From assembly GCA_934045075.1 (NCBI GenBank), contig OW203738.1:5137487-5201486 (forward strand): a stretch of DNA of 64,000 nucleotides. The letters run 5' to 3'. Positions 10,323-20,322 of this stretch are shown here, one piece after another. The translations under genes and the position numbers were made by a program. The notes beneath the pieces were generated by a model. That model was not told where the DNA came from. It worked only from the letters and a program-made list of their open reading frames with translations, and did no database searches. The DNA comes from Yponomeuta sedellus (lineage: Eukaryota > Arthropoda > Insecta > Lepidoptera > Yponomeutidae). The stretch's first letter is position 1, and each line of letters begins with the position of its first letter.

Positions 10323-10757
10323 ACGTAATACAGAGAATATTGTAAAGAGGTTCGAAATTTCACTGATACGGGTGAGTCGCCCATTACCTCAGTTGGAAAG
10401 AGTGCTGGCACGGATAGCCAGAGGTCGCGGGTTCGAGTTCCGGCATGGGTGGAATTTTTAGCCTCTAAATAGGTTTTTCAAATCGTCCTTAGCACGGGTT
10501 AGTGCATTAAAAATAATACAAGTAAGTATTATGTTTTTTATAGGTAAGACAGCCTGGAAAAAAAGGTTGTGTATTTAAGCTGTACGTAATACAGAGAATA
10601 TTGTAAAGAGGTTCGAAATTTCACTGATACCGGTGAGTCGTCCATTAGCTCAGCCAGAGGTCGCGGGTTCGAATCCCGGCATGGGTGGAATTTTTAGCTT
10701 CTAAATAGGTTTTTAAAATTGTCCTTAGCACGGGTTAGTGCATTAAAAATAATATAA
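10323..10757 (+). mobile_element. SINE-T, two successive plus-strand copies
   Basis: Two copies (10323-10530 and 10581-10757) each start at ACGTAATACAGAGAATATTG, contain a tRNA-like head with B box GGTTCGA and end in TTTAGCCTCTAAATAGG plus CACGGGTTAGTGCATTAAA. The second copy has lost part of the D and anticodon arms (AGCTCAG runs directly into CCAGAGG). Confidence 0.85.
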
Positions 10758-11257
10758 TCACTCAAATCGACAAGTTACATTGGTGAATTTAGGTCCCGCC
10801 TGATAAGTAATTAATGCTCAGCAAAATGTTTTATTTTTGGATCTCTGCTTATGACGGTAATGGTGTTTGGCTCGTATACACACATGCAAGTCGAACAGGT
10901 TACCCTCCACTTTGACTTTGCCGCAATCCGAAAAAAAGGAAAAAAAGCGACCAATTTCTATGCATTTCATTCTCGTGGTCTTTCATTAATCGGATATTGT
11001 CTTCAACATCTAGTGGGAATGTCAAACGCAGTCCCTAGAGACTCAATTTCTTGTAAATTTATTCGTGGAGGAATTACGCCATGAATACCAATAAGCCTGT
11101 AAAACTAGATTAAACTAGTTCATGATAAGAATATGGTTAGAATACCTAGATAGGTTGTCTTGAAACCTCTTGGCCCTATAGGATAAGTTTTTTCCACTTC
11201 ATTTTTAACGTCTATATTTTTGTAATTAAACTTCGTTTTTAGGATTCCTTATATGAA
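10758..11257. other. No recognised gene
   Basis: Contains a short stretch resembling a common repeat tail (CCCTCCACTTTGACTTTGCCGC) near 10904. The open frame 10851-11084 shows no domain. Confidence 0.4.
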
Positions 11258-11261
11258 GTTT

Positions 11262-11445
11262 AAGCGGTGGTAGCTCAGTGGGTAGAACCATTGACTGGCA
11301 AGAGAGAGCCCCAGGTTCGATCCCGAGTGCGGGCATGTACCAATAACTTTGTTTAATTTCAAAGTTACGTATATTTGCGAATTTGTAGTCGCAATACCAC
11401 ACGCTAACCGTAAAGGAAAACATCGTGAGGAAAGCCGCGGCTTGG
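11262..11445 (+). mobile_element. tRNA-derived SINE (GGTGGTAG family), plus strand
   Basis: Starts GCGGTGGTAGCTCAGTGG, with B-box-like AGGTTCGATCC, then TTTCAAAGTTACGTATATTT, CGCTAACCGT and AACATCGTGAGGAAA. The same order occurs in the minus-strand copies at 43290 and 59685. Confidence 0.75.
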
Positions 11446-11728
11446 TTGGCTCCACACGTATTGACTAGTCTTTCCTGTGGGCTAGGCCGACAAAGCTGTG
11501 AGGATTGTATAGGTGCTGGGCAAGCCGAAACCATCTATAAAACCATGTCCCAGGCACTACAGCGTCGGAATGGTCCCTTCACCCATCTAGTGTGAGTGAA
11601 GTACCACTGGACCCTGTATAAATCATCTCATTAAGTAGATGCAAAAAAGGCAACGGTATTTACATGCCCTAAGATATCTTTCGGTCTATCTGACATACTA
11701 ATGATTCTTCAACAGTAAATATTAAAAA

Positions 11729-12070
11729 AAGCGTTCGTGGCCTAGTCAAACCGAGTGATTGGAACAGCCGCGGTCAGGTGCAGGATAGGTGACCGTCCCG
11801 TGACTAGCGCTAGTGACATTTTTCCAAGCGCTTCCGTACCTCGCAAGGCACATTAAGCCATTGGTGCTGTTTGTCATGTTATGGCAGTCGTTAAGCTATG
11901 TCAGAGGCCTTATATGAGTTCTGATAACTTCTGATAGTAAAGCCCGCCACTGTCTTACAATCCTCCACCATCCCGGACTTTTCCCCCGTGGTGGAGTATG
12001 GCCTAACCTTCGTACGATGCAGGAAGAGACGCGTGCCCCAACAGTGGGGACATACAAGGGTATTGATATT
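11729..12070 (+). mobile_element. 5S-headed SINE copy
   Basis: Begins GCGTTCGTGGCCTAGTC. The 5S-like core is partly deleted here but CGCGGTCAGGTGCAGGATAG and GGTGACCGTCCCGTGACTA remain. The body and terminal GGGACATACAAGGGTATTG follow the family pattern. Confidence 0.75.
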
Positions 12071-12446
12071 TATAAAACATCGTGAGGAAACCTAAAGTGT
12101 TTGAGGTGTCTGTCAGCGCACTCTATTCTTCGCTTTAGGAACTTATACACAACTCGACTGGTGTGACGTTAGCAGCAACCCATCAACGTCATCGGTAGAT
12201 CCCCACCTATGGTTACTAACTTCACTACATTAAAATCTGCATATCATCACCCATGTAATCGTTATCAAAATTCAATAAATATTCAAAACTCGAAATATAA
12301 TACGGATACGTCCACACGCACACCTTCAACCCATCAATCGAATGCCATTACACTGAATTAGGAGACGCAGAAACAGTGTTTAAATACCTCAACGTGACAT
12401 GCGTGGCAATTAAGCCCAAACTCGGTCTCCTTAAAAGAAGGATTGC
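12071..12446. other. Spacer with a SINE-body remnant
   Basis: AACATCGTGAGGAAACCTAA just after the 5S-headed SINE matches the body of the GGTGGTAG SINE. The rest is unassigned. Confidence 0.45.
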
Positions 12447-13180
12447 GCCTATAGAGCTAACCCGTGCTAAGGACAATTTGAAAAACCTATTTAGAGGCTA
12501 AAAATTCCACCCATGCCGGGACTCGAACCCGCAACCTCTGGCTATCCGTGCCACCTATATCTGCCACGTATATCTGGCATGGATAGCCAGAGTTTGCGGG
12601 TTCGAATCCGGGCATGGGTGGAATTCTTAGCAAAGGCGCAAGCCTTTAGAGCTAACCCGTGCTAAGGACAATTTGAAAAACCTATTTAGAGGCTAAGAAT
12701 TTCACCCATGCCGGGATTCGAACCCGCAACCTCTGGCTATCCGTGCCACCTATATCTGCCACGTATATCTGACATGGATAGCCAGAGTTTGCGGGTTCGA
12801 ATCCGGGCAAGGGTGGAATTCTTAGCAAAGGCGCAAGCCTTTAGAGCTAACCCGTGCTAAGGACAATTTGAAAAACCTATTTAGAGGCTAAGAATTCCAC
12901 CCATGCCGGGATTCGAACCCGCAACCTCTGGCTATCCGTGCTACCTATATCTGCCACGTATATCTGGCATGGATAGCCAGAGTTTGCGGGTTCGAATCCG
13001 GGCATGGGTGGAATTCTTAGCAAAGGCGCAAGCCTTTAGAGCTAACCCGTGCTAAGGACAATTTGAAAAACTTATTTAGAGGCTAAGAATTCCACCCATG
13101 CCGGGATTCGAACCCGCAACCTCTGGCTATCCATGCCACCTATATCTGCCACGTATATGGGCATGGGTGAAATTTTTAGC
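12447..13180. repeat. 195-bp tandem array of palindromic tRNA-like units
   Basis: GCTAACCCGTGCTAAGG recurs at 12456, 12651, 12846 and 13041, an exact 195-bp period. Each unit has a minus-strand SINE-T end (AACCTATTTAGAGGCTAA, CATGCCGGGATTCGAACC) joined through CCACCTATATCTGCCACG to a plus-strand copy of the same head (GATAGCCAGAGTTTGCGGG, GGCATGGGTGGAATTC). Every unit can therefore fold into a long hairpin. The units are very similar, implying recent tandem amplification. Confidence 0.9.
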
Positions 13181-13350
13181 CTCTAAATAGGTTTTTGAGT
13201 TTACAAGTTTTGTTTTTTTATGTAGCCTATAAACGTCCCAGTATCAAAAACCTATTTAGAGACTAAAATTTCCAGCCATTAAATTTTTAGCCTCTAAATA
13301 GGTTTTTAAATTTGTCCTTAGCACGGGTTAGTGCATTAAAAATAAAAATA
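13181..13350 (+). mobile_element. SINE-T tail remnants
   Basis: Two copies of TTTAGCCTCTAAATAGG separated by an inverted copy, followed by CACGGGTTAGTGCATTAAA and an A-rich end near 13347. These are broken pieces of the family that built the adjacent array. Confidence 0.7.
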
Positions 13351-13749
13351 GTATAACCCTTGTAAACTCGTTATGATTCGTTCCTGTCTGTTTCCTCGGC
13401 TTAATTCGGCTTTTATGCAGCCATTTATCATTGGCTCGTCAGTGTTAAGTAAGCACGCTCTAACGTAAAGCTGCGTGCAGCCTCGCCATAGAAGATGAAA
13501 CAGAAATCTATAGTCAAAAATGTATTACAACGTAAAGATTATTTAGCCTCTGAGGAGTGTTTTTAGAGGAATCGTGCCAAATAAGACCGTAGGACGTAAG
13601 AACAGTGCCGTTAATAGGGCCCAGGCATAGGGCGTAGATTCGAGGCTCCAAAATGACCAGACAAGGCAGGACTATTATTTTTTTGGTTTGCTCCTGATAA
13701 CCTCCCGCTGCGCGCGTAGTGCTCGATTCCAACACAGACTTGCCTACGT
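13351..13749. other. No recognised feature
   Basis: Short open frames at 13514-13823 on the minus strand have no recognisable domain. Nothing else identified. Confidence 0.4.
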
Positions 13750-14105
13750 GCCAGTATTATATTTATTATATTCTTTATTGCAAAAAGTAAATACGAAATT
13801 TCATTACATAAAATTTGTTCCAAAGATGAACTTATCTCTAACAGAGATCTCTTCCAGCCAACCCTAGCATCGGGTGTTTAAATTAAGATAGCGGGAGGAA
13901 GGGAGAAATATTTATAGCTATTTAAATAAGTAATAATACGATAATACACTTACATATAAATATATACTTATAGATACATAAACCTATTAACTATGTGATG
14001 TTAGAAAGGTAGTGCTCTTTTAACCTCTTCTTGAAAGAATACACGGATGGACTCTCTTGAATGTAGTTAGGAAGCTTGTTCCAAAGTATAAAACGTCTAT
14101 AAAAT
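13750..14105 (-). pseudogene. LINE ORF2 C-terminus and 3' untranslated region
   Basis: Read on the minus strand, the 14105-13990 part encodes ILWNKLPNYIQESPS and SFKKRLKEHY, the typical last residues of many insect LINE reverse transcriptases. It is followed by GGCTGGAAGAGATCTCTGTT and an AATAAA signal near the end. Only the 3' end is present, as expected for a 5'-truncated insertion. Confidence 0.65.
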
Positions 14106-14439
14106 TAGACCAAATATCGCATTCATTAATGAACTAAACACAAATACGCACAAATTAGCGTATACTGGTTCTTCCAAAATATTAGAGAATTGGTCCACCA
14201 ACACTAAGTTCCTTATATTTTATTTTATTATCCTAAATAAAATAAAGCAGGCCTATACAGAGCATTGCTCTAGGGTACCTTTAACATTGTTACACCATAA
14301 TATTGTTTATAAGTATAAATCTCAGAAAATAATTTAAAGAAATTACTTTGACTTGGGACGGACGTTGTTCCAAATCTCATCTTCAGCGGGGTACGCAAGA
14401 CTGCCTTACAATTGTTCGGGATTTAGTTCAGACAAATAC
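14106..14439. other. No recognised feature
   Basis: AT-rich spacer without identifiable repeat or gene. Confidence 0.4.
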
Positions 14440-14642
14440 GAAGCGCCTGTGGCCTAGTCGAACCAAGTGATTGGAATCAATTACATGAGTTAAGCAACAA
14501 CGGTCCCTGTGGGTGATCGTCCCGTGACTATCGCTAGTGGCAATTTTTCCGTGCGCTTTCGTGGTGGAGTATGGCTTAACCTTCTTCCGATGCAAGCAGA
14601 GACCCGTGCCCCAACAGTGAAGACATGCAAGGGTTGATATCG
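14440..14642 (+). mobile_element. 5S-headed SINE, internally deleted
   Basis: GAAGCGCCTGTGGCCTAGTC and GTTAAGCAACAACGGTCC mark the head. The middle of the body is missing: the sequence jumps from TTTTTCCGTGCGCTTTCG to GTGGTGGAGTATGGC. It ends AAGGGTTGATATCGA. Confidence 0.75.
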
Positions 14643-15184
14643 AAGTAAATAATTTAAAAAAGATTGGTCACGTTTCCTTGGCTTTAAGCTAATCTAAAAA
14701 AATGTGAAAGTTATATCACTAAACATAACACATAAGTTCCAGGACCACCATAACAGCACAATGCAACACCATCAATCACTCATTCAAGCAATTTCCTGCC
14801 CAGCTCCATGGCAGACTAGTGATGGGCAAGTGAAAAAAGTATATCGGCAAAATATTATATGGTTTGATATTTCCAAATAATACGAATATTTTCGAGAACA
14901 GTTAACGAGTCAGTTAAAAGAGTAGATACTTAAAATTACTTTAAAAATATATAAGATTGCTTGAGTAAAATTTGTGAATATTCCCAAAATTTAAGACACT
15001 GACATCAGAGTCTTAAATTTTCGGAAAATATCTTTGAATGGTTATTAAGACAGATATTCCATTTATTCATAAGGTATAAGGTACATTTTGCAATGAGCAA
15101 ACTTTGGTATTAACTGAATAAAAAATATACATTATAAAAATCACGGTAATTTTACCACCCTATACAATATCTATAGATTAAAAG
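14643..15184. other. No recognised feature
   Basis: AT-rich spacer; nothing identified. Confidence 0.4.
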
Positions 15185-15336
15185 TTTACATACATACATA
15201 ACCTCACACCTGTATCCCAGAGGGGTAGGCAGAGACCAGGGACTGCCTCATGCCACGATCCTGACAGATCACCTTCGCTTCATCAACGTTCATTATTCGT
15301 TGCATGCATGCACGCACGCCGGTTCCGGGTACTATA
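15185..15336 (-). pseudogene. LINE ORF2 C-terminal fragment
   Basis: On the minus strand it contains GCGTGCATGCATGCAACG, GAACGTTGATGAAGCG and GATCTGTCAGGATCGTGG. The plus-strand relative at 22470-22800 translates as MNVDEAK and DRGQWQS, the end of a LINE ORF2. Confidence 0.65.
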
Positions 15337-15946
15337 CAGAGTGTCTCATTCAAATCGGTCAGTATGGGAAAGTCTGAAACTATAAAACATACGAAGATCT
15401 GTTCTGAGAAACAATGTCATCGATTTCAGTAACAAGAAAAACTGCATTCATACATTTTTAAAAACATCTGTACTCCATTCGGGAATCGAACCCGGTTTTT
15501 TTGAAAAAAAAAACTTCTATTAATCAAACACTAACAATCAATTGAAAAGCCCACTTAAAATAAATATGTTTATACTTATTTAAATAAGATCGTTACCTAA
15601 GCATGTTGAATATTGTATTGAAAAAGGCGGCGATCACTTCGAGCACCTACTAAAATAAATTAAAGTAGGTATGTGAAAACAATGCATTTTATTCATTTTA
15701 GGCATCATGTTTCATACAGACATTTACTGCTTAAGACTTACACAATCGATATCTAAATATAAATAGTGTAGGTTTTTTTTTAAACCACCGGGTTCAATTC
15801 CCGAACGGATTATAGATGTTTTTTAAAATGTATGAATGCAGTTTTTTTTGTTATTAAAATCGATGACACGGTTCCTCAGAACAGATCTTCGTATGTCTTA
15901 TAGTTTCAGACTTTCCCATACTGACCGATTTGAATGAGACACCCTG
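15337..15946. mobile_element. 610-bp fold-back element with long inverted repeats
   Basis: The left end CAGAGTGTCTCATTCAAATC and right end GATTTGAATGAGACACCCTG are inverse copies, and the similarity continues for about 160 bases on each side. Near the inner edge of each arm is a B-box-like sequence (GGGAATCGAACCCGG, and CCGGGTTCAATTCCCG in reverse). The centre has no gene. It behaves like a MITE or fold-back transposon; no clear target duplication was found. Confidence 0.75.
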
Positions 15947-16884
15947 CATATCTTCCCCTTTGGTAATCGATTAATCCCCTTTATCGATTTAATATCGATT
16001 ATTTTACGAAAAAATATCGATAGATCAAAAAAATAAGTATAAATTTACTCGAGCCTATCACAGACGTACGAGCAGCGATTCCGACACTTATCTTTATTAC
16101 GGAGGAGACGTAGAGGTATTCATGGGCTTTCTGCGGGACGACTTTGACAAAGTTTTTACGTTTCTCCCGCGGCCTCCGGGATATATATCATAAGCGTGTT
16201 AAGGCCGAGGCAAGTGGAAAGGAGAAATAAAAAAAAATTACTTCTACACAACACAATCACAGTCTTGTTCTGGGTCCTAAAGTCTAATACTTACATAGTT
16301 CGTCAATAGAATGATATAAGCACGACAATAGTTGCTATTGGCTTCAATTTGGTAGTCTACAAGGCAATAGCAGTACAATGTCATTCCAGGGGGTATAAGC
16401 CGCGCAAATTAAATAGGCATCTCACGCGAAGAAGATCGATTCACGCAAGGCGCCGAGTTAAGTAGCACGGGTACCATTACCATGCGATCGGTTACCAGAC
16501 TACCGAATGAAACGGTTGTGAATGAAGCGACCATTACCGGGCTATTGAACAACTATGCATTTTAGATTTTAGACCCCCTGTGTCTCAAACTAGGATACCA
16601 TGTACTGCGGTACCAGGAAAACGTATCACGAACATGAGGATCTGACTCACTGAGGCTATTTGTATTAGTGTACGGCAGTTACTAGTGGGAATCAAACCAA
16701 AAACCTCCGTCATGGCAATCAGACATAATACCGCTGATCAATAAGGAAGTCGAAACGCTTTCTCCACCTTCTTGAAATCCCTGCTCACAACACTGGAGCT
16801 TACGGTGACTGTATTTTATTTATTTATATTTACAGGTGTTTAGTCTATGACTGATAGTGTATTTATTTCTGCTTCGGTTATTGT
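15947..16884. other. No recognised feature
   Basis: No long open frame or repeat that I can name. A short AT-rich palindromic stretch (ATCGATTTAATATCGAT) lies near 15982. Confidence 0.4.
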
Positions 16885-17030
16885 TAAGGGTTTTTGTAGT
16901 CTATGTAGTTTATTTTGTACATGTATTCTCCGACTCTCCAAGGTTTGCTGGAAGAAATCTCCTATCTGGTAATGTCCTATTTAATGTTTCGTGTGCAATC
17001 AAGTATAATAAATATATGTAAATGAACTTA
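16885..17030 (+). mobile_element. LINE 3' untranslated fragment
   Basis: GGTTTGCTGGAAGAAATCTCC followed by an AATAAA-bearing end resembles the 3' region found on the minus strand at 13750-13870. Fragment identity is tentative. Confidence 0.4.
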
Positions 17031-17134
17031 TTAACTGTGATTGGTTAGGAAAACAGTGTTCTGTTAATCTAAAGAAAGATGTGATTAAAAGGCTCTCTTG
17101 GATAACGTTAGAAAGATTGTTCTATGGTTGGGCA

Positions 17135-17516
17135 TGATGAAGATATTGTATGAAGCGCTCGTGGCCTAGGCGAACAGAGTGATTGGAATCAATCACGTGG
17201 TTAAGCAACAACAGGCGCGGTCAGGTACGGGATGGGTGAGCGTCCCGTGACTACCGCTAGTGCCATTTTTCCGGGCGCTTCCGTGCTTCGCAAGGCACGT
17301 TAAGCCGTTGGTGTCGGCTGTCATATAATGGCAGTCGTTAAGCCATGTCAGAGGCCTTATGGGCGGCTTGATAACTTCTGACAGTAAGGCCCGCCACTGT
17401 CTTACAATCCTCCACCAACCCGGACTTGGCCCCCGTGGTGGAGTATGGCCTAACCTTCCTGCGATGTAGGAAGAGACCCGTGCCCCAGCAGTGGGGACAT
17501 ACAAGGGTTGATAACG
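17135..17516 (+). mobile_element. 5S-headed SINE, full-length with target duplication
   Basis: The copy is bracketed by an 11-bp duplication, ATGGTTGGGCA, at 17124-17134 and 17517-17527. The head contains GGTTAAGCAACAACAGGCGC, then GGTCAGGTACGGGATGGGTG, closely resembling the internal promoter region of 5S rRNA. The body carries GCAAGGCACGTTAAGCCG, GACAGTAAGGCCCGCCACTG and a LINE-like tail GTGCCCCAGCAGTGGGGACA, and ends AAGGGTTGATAAC. Open frames across it are incidental. Confidence 0.85.
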
Positions 17517-17527
17517 ATGGTTGGGCA

Positions 17528-18037
17528 GCTCGGACAGTAAAAGAGTTAGAAAAAAAACTTTGTGTTGGAAGCGTAGTAATCAACATTATTTAAGTTCTAA
17601 ACAGAAATGTTTGTTTAAGCCCGGCTATGAGATAAAACGAAGCTGAATGTTTAATAAATTAGTATAAGTCTGAACTTTAAAATTTAAATAATTTATTTTT
17701 ACGAGGTTTTATTCGTTTTATTTATTTACTATCTTAAAGTGTATTTTACTACATTGAAATAATTCTATAGCATTGTTTTTTAATCGAAAAAGCCGTTTGT
17801 GGAGTATTTTATTGAAGTCCAAGGTAACTTCCTGACTGCAGGTTTTCAATATATCTATCACAGTCATTGATATTTATGATGCTTACTTTTCGCAAAAACG
17901 TGTTACAAAAACGATCATAGGTAGTGATAGTTAGCATGAGATATCCTTATCGCTTCTTTGGGCGATCTTCTACGAAAAAAGAAAGAAAAAAATTGCAAAG
18001 TGTTCCACTACTAAAAGGGGAGTTAAATTCTTTTTTT
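17528..18037. other. No recognised feature
   Basis: AT-rich spacer; nothing identified. Confidence 0.4.
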
Positions 18038-18478
18038 AAAAAAGGAGGAGATTTTCATTTTGGCAAGTATTTTTTTCGGGAGGTATCTGTGCCGCATAGC
18101 TAGAAGAGAGACGACTGCGGCGTGTCATCACTGCATTAGTGATGAAGACACTTAACAGCACACCCTGGAGGTCTGCCCGGCTTGGGCGAAGGAGAGAGCG
18201 ACGCTGCAAAGGTGGTGGGCTGCAACACCTCGTTGCCGGCCCTAATAGGGGCAATGCTGCGGGGAGAGTCCCCGTGGCAGGCAGTGGTGTCCTTCTGTGA
18301 AAATGTTATTACGCAGAAGGAGGCGGCGGAGAGGCTAAGAGAAGACGACCCTTCGTCTCAGCCGATCCGTCGCAGGAGGACGGGGCAGAGAAGGAGAGCG
18401 TATGCCCACCTTCTTCCGGCCCCGTGAGGAATAGCGGTTTGGGGAATCTGGCATCACGAAGCGGCGTAGAGTGGTACG
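18038..18478 (+). pseudogene. R1-like LINE ORF2 C-terminus, before the SINE insertion
   Basis: The conceptual product carries the CHHCISDEDT...H...C knuckle region and the ends FCENVITQKEAAERLREDD and PIRRRRTGQRRR, as in R1-clade LINEs of Lepidoptera. In-frame breaks near 18230 show decay. The 3' untranslated region is split at 18479 by SINE-T and resumes at 18821. Confidence 0.7.
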
Positions 18479-18820
18479 GTATTGGTGGAATTTCTAGCCT
18501 CTACATAGGTTTTTAAAATTGTCCTTAGCACGGGTTAGTGCATTAAAAATAATATAATCATGTGGGTACAGCGATATCATTCCGATGTAAAATGTAACTG
18601 CAAAGTAGGTACTCGGGGCTGCAGGTGATGCAAATTACTTCAGCCAGATGTCACTGCCTGTAAGTAATACAGAGAATATTGTAAAGAGGTTCGAAATTTC
18701 ACTTATGCCGGTGAGTCACCCATTAGCTCAGTTGGAAAGAGCGCTGGCACGGATAACCAGAGGTCGCGAGTTCGAATCCTGGCATGGATGGATTTTTTAG
18801 CCTTTAAATAGGTTTTTAAA
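18479..18820 (+). mobile_element. SINE-T, 342-bp copy with 11-bp duplication
   Basis: Bracketed by AGAGTGGTACG at 18468-18478 and 18821-18831. It starts inside the tail of a first tRNA-like head (GGTGGAATTTCTAGCCTC), continues through the body (CATGTGGGTACAGCGATATC, AGCCAGATGTCACTGCCTG, AATACAGAGAATATTG) and ends with a complete head and tail. It is therefore a 5'-truncated form of the dimeric element seen at 48599-49017. Confidence 0.9.
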
Positions 18821-18831
18821 AGAGTGGTACG

Positions 18832-19052
18832 TGTTCCTAGCATTCCGCTCATACCTTGAGGATAATGGGCGATGGAGGGGTTCACCAGGACTGATGCTGG
18901 CGGAGTTGCGAAAGATTACGAGGGCGTTCCCGCTACTCCGTCATACGGCGTGAGAAGGAACACCATGGCGTTTTAGCCGGTAAGAGTCCGGCATAACCCT
19001 GTCGCCACCCCCAGCGGCAGGGTATTTATGAGGATTTCCCCATGAAAAAAAA
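18832..19052 (+). pseudogene. R1-like LINE 3' untranslated region, after the SINE
   Basis: The sequence continues from 18478 without loss when the SINE and one duplication are removed. It is GC-rich, contains GAAGGAACACCATGGCG and CGCCACCCCCAGCGGCAGGG, and finishes in CATGAAAAAAAAGC, an A-rich 3' end. Confidence 0.6.
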
Positions 19053-19229
19053 GCATTTTTTTATGTGTGAGCCTATGAGCCTTTTTCAGCACAAGTTCAC
19101 AAAGCAATTCATATTCGCTTACAGGTGTGGCCATAGATGAACCGGAATGCGGCTGTCAAAATTAATCTGCGCTAAGCAAAATTTGACAGACGTGTCGTTG
19201 TTCTAGAAAGTGTACGTGATTCCATAGTC
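19053..19229. other. Short spacer
   Basis: Contains CACAAAGCAATTCATATTCG and GGCTGTCAAAATTAATCTG, which recur near 47495-47580 next to another 5S-headed SINE, so this is part of a further unnamed repeat. Confidence 0.45.
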
Positions 19230-19679
19230 TAAAGAAAAAAAGGATTTTCAAACAAAAAAAAGGATTTTCCGATTCGGTAAATGCGTTTTCGAGTAATGAA
19301 CCGTTTTCATAACAAAAGCACGAAGCGCTCGTGCCCTAGGCGAACCCATTGATTGGAATCAATCACTTGGGTTAAGGAACAACAGGCGCGGTCAGGTACA
19401 GGATGAGGTAAGCGTCCCGTGACTACCGCTAGTGGCATTTTTCCGAGCGCTTCCGTGCTTCGCAAGGCACCTTAAGCCGTGGGTGCCGGCTGTCATATAA
19501 TGGCAGTCGTTAAGCCATGTCAGAGGCCTTATGGGCGGCTTGATAACTTCAGACAGTAAGGCCCGCCACGGTCTTACTCCACCAACCCGGACTTGGCCCC
19601 AGTGGTTGAAGGCCTTACCTTCCTGCGATGCAGGAAGAGACCCGTGCCCCAGCAGTGGGGACATACAAGGGTTGATATC
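19230..19679 (+). mobile_element. 5S-headed SINE with extra 5' sequence and 12-bp duplication
   Basis: GATTCCATAGTC is present at 19218-19229 and 19680-19691. The 5S-like head begins at about 19320 (GAAGCGCTCGTGCCCTAGG), so about 90 bases of non-family sequence, including a doubled AAAAAAAGGATTTTC, lie between the duplication and the head. The rest follows the family, ending GGGTTGATATC. Confidence 0.75.
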
Positions 19680-19882
19680 GATTCCATAGTCACCAAGTCA
19701 GGATCTGATGTCGGGGACATAGAAAAGTCGAGAGAACTCTTAAAATTTCAAAGGCACACATATAGTGATTTAGGCGTGTTTTATAGTAATTCATGCATTT
19801 GCTTTCGAAACAGCCGTATAGTTACAAAAAATCGTAAAATATGTATTTTTTTATAAACCAAATATCACGTGACATCACTTCT

Positions 19883-20095
19883 TCTTCAGGCTATATTAGT
19901 CCACTGCTGGACATAGCCCTCCCCTAATGAGCACTATAGCGCAAGGTTGTGCCATCATTGGGGGGTAATGCCCATAACCCCCACGCTGGGAATGCGGGTT
20001 GGGGATCGCAGTTTGGTGGAATTGTACTGCAGGGGGCGCGGCTGCCCACCCCCCGGTTTGTGTCCCTTTACGACACCCGCTGGAAGAATTTGGGT
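19883..20095 (-). mobile_element. LINE 3'-tail copy
   Basis: On the minus strand it runs from near CCAGCGGGTGTCGTAAAGGG through GGGTGGGCAGCCGCGCCCCC, GCATTACCCCCCAATGATGG and GGAGGGCTATGTCCAGCAG to AGCCTGAAGAAG. The same module recurs at least seven times in the window. Confidence 0.75.
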
Positions 20096-20106
20096 AATAA
20101 TCACAT

Positions 20107-20322
20107 CACACTAATATTCTAAAGGCGAAAGTTCGCGAGTGTGTATGTTTGTTACTTTTTCATGTTTAAATGGCTTGAGGGATTTTAATAAAAGGTATGG
20201 TGTGGAGGGTGTTAGCTATGATACCCTGGATTAACATATAAGTTACGTTTTATCGCGGGAAAATGTCTTATTCCCATGGCAAAATCGATAGATTGCGGGT
20301 AACACCGCGGGGCACAGATAGT
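20107..20322 (+). mobile_element. Helitron-like element, Lep1-like family
   Basis: Starts ACTAATATTCTAAAGGCG and ends CGCGGGGCACAGATAGT. Internal landmarks are ATGTTTGTTACTTTTTCATG, ACGTTTTATCGCGGGAAAAT and ATTCCCATGG. These ends and the lack of coding fit Lep1-type non-autonomous Helitrons. Confidence 0.65.

Noticed and set aside
12447..13180. Possible CRISPR array
   Set aside because: The repeats are 195 bp, almost identical throughout and SINE-derived; there are no unique spacers, and the genome is eukaryotic.
17193..17586. 82-103 codon frames over the 5S-headed SINE
   Set aside because: The same frames recur at each copy and are broken by indels between copies; they are by-products of the SINE.
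18703..18885. Small frames over SINE-T heads (RTRDLWLSVPAL peptides), seen repeatedly
   Set aside because: The same peptide appears wherever the minus-strand tRNA-like head is translated; it follows from the SINE sequence, not from a gene family.
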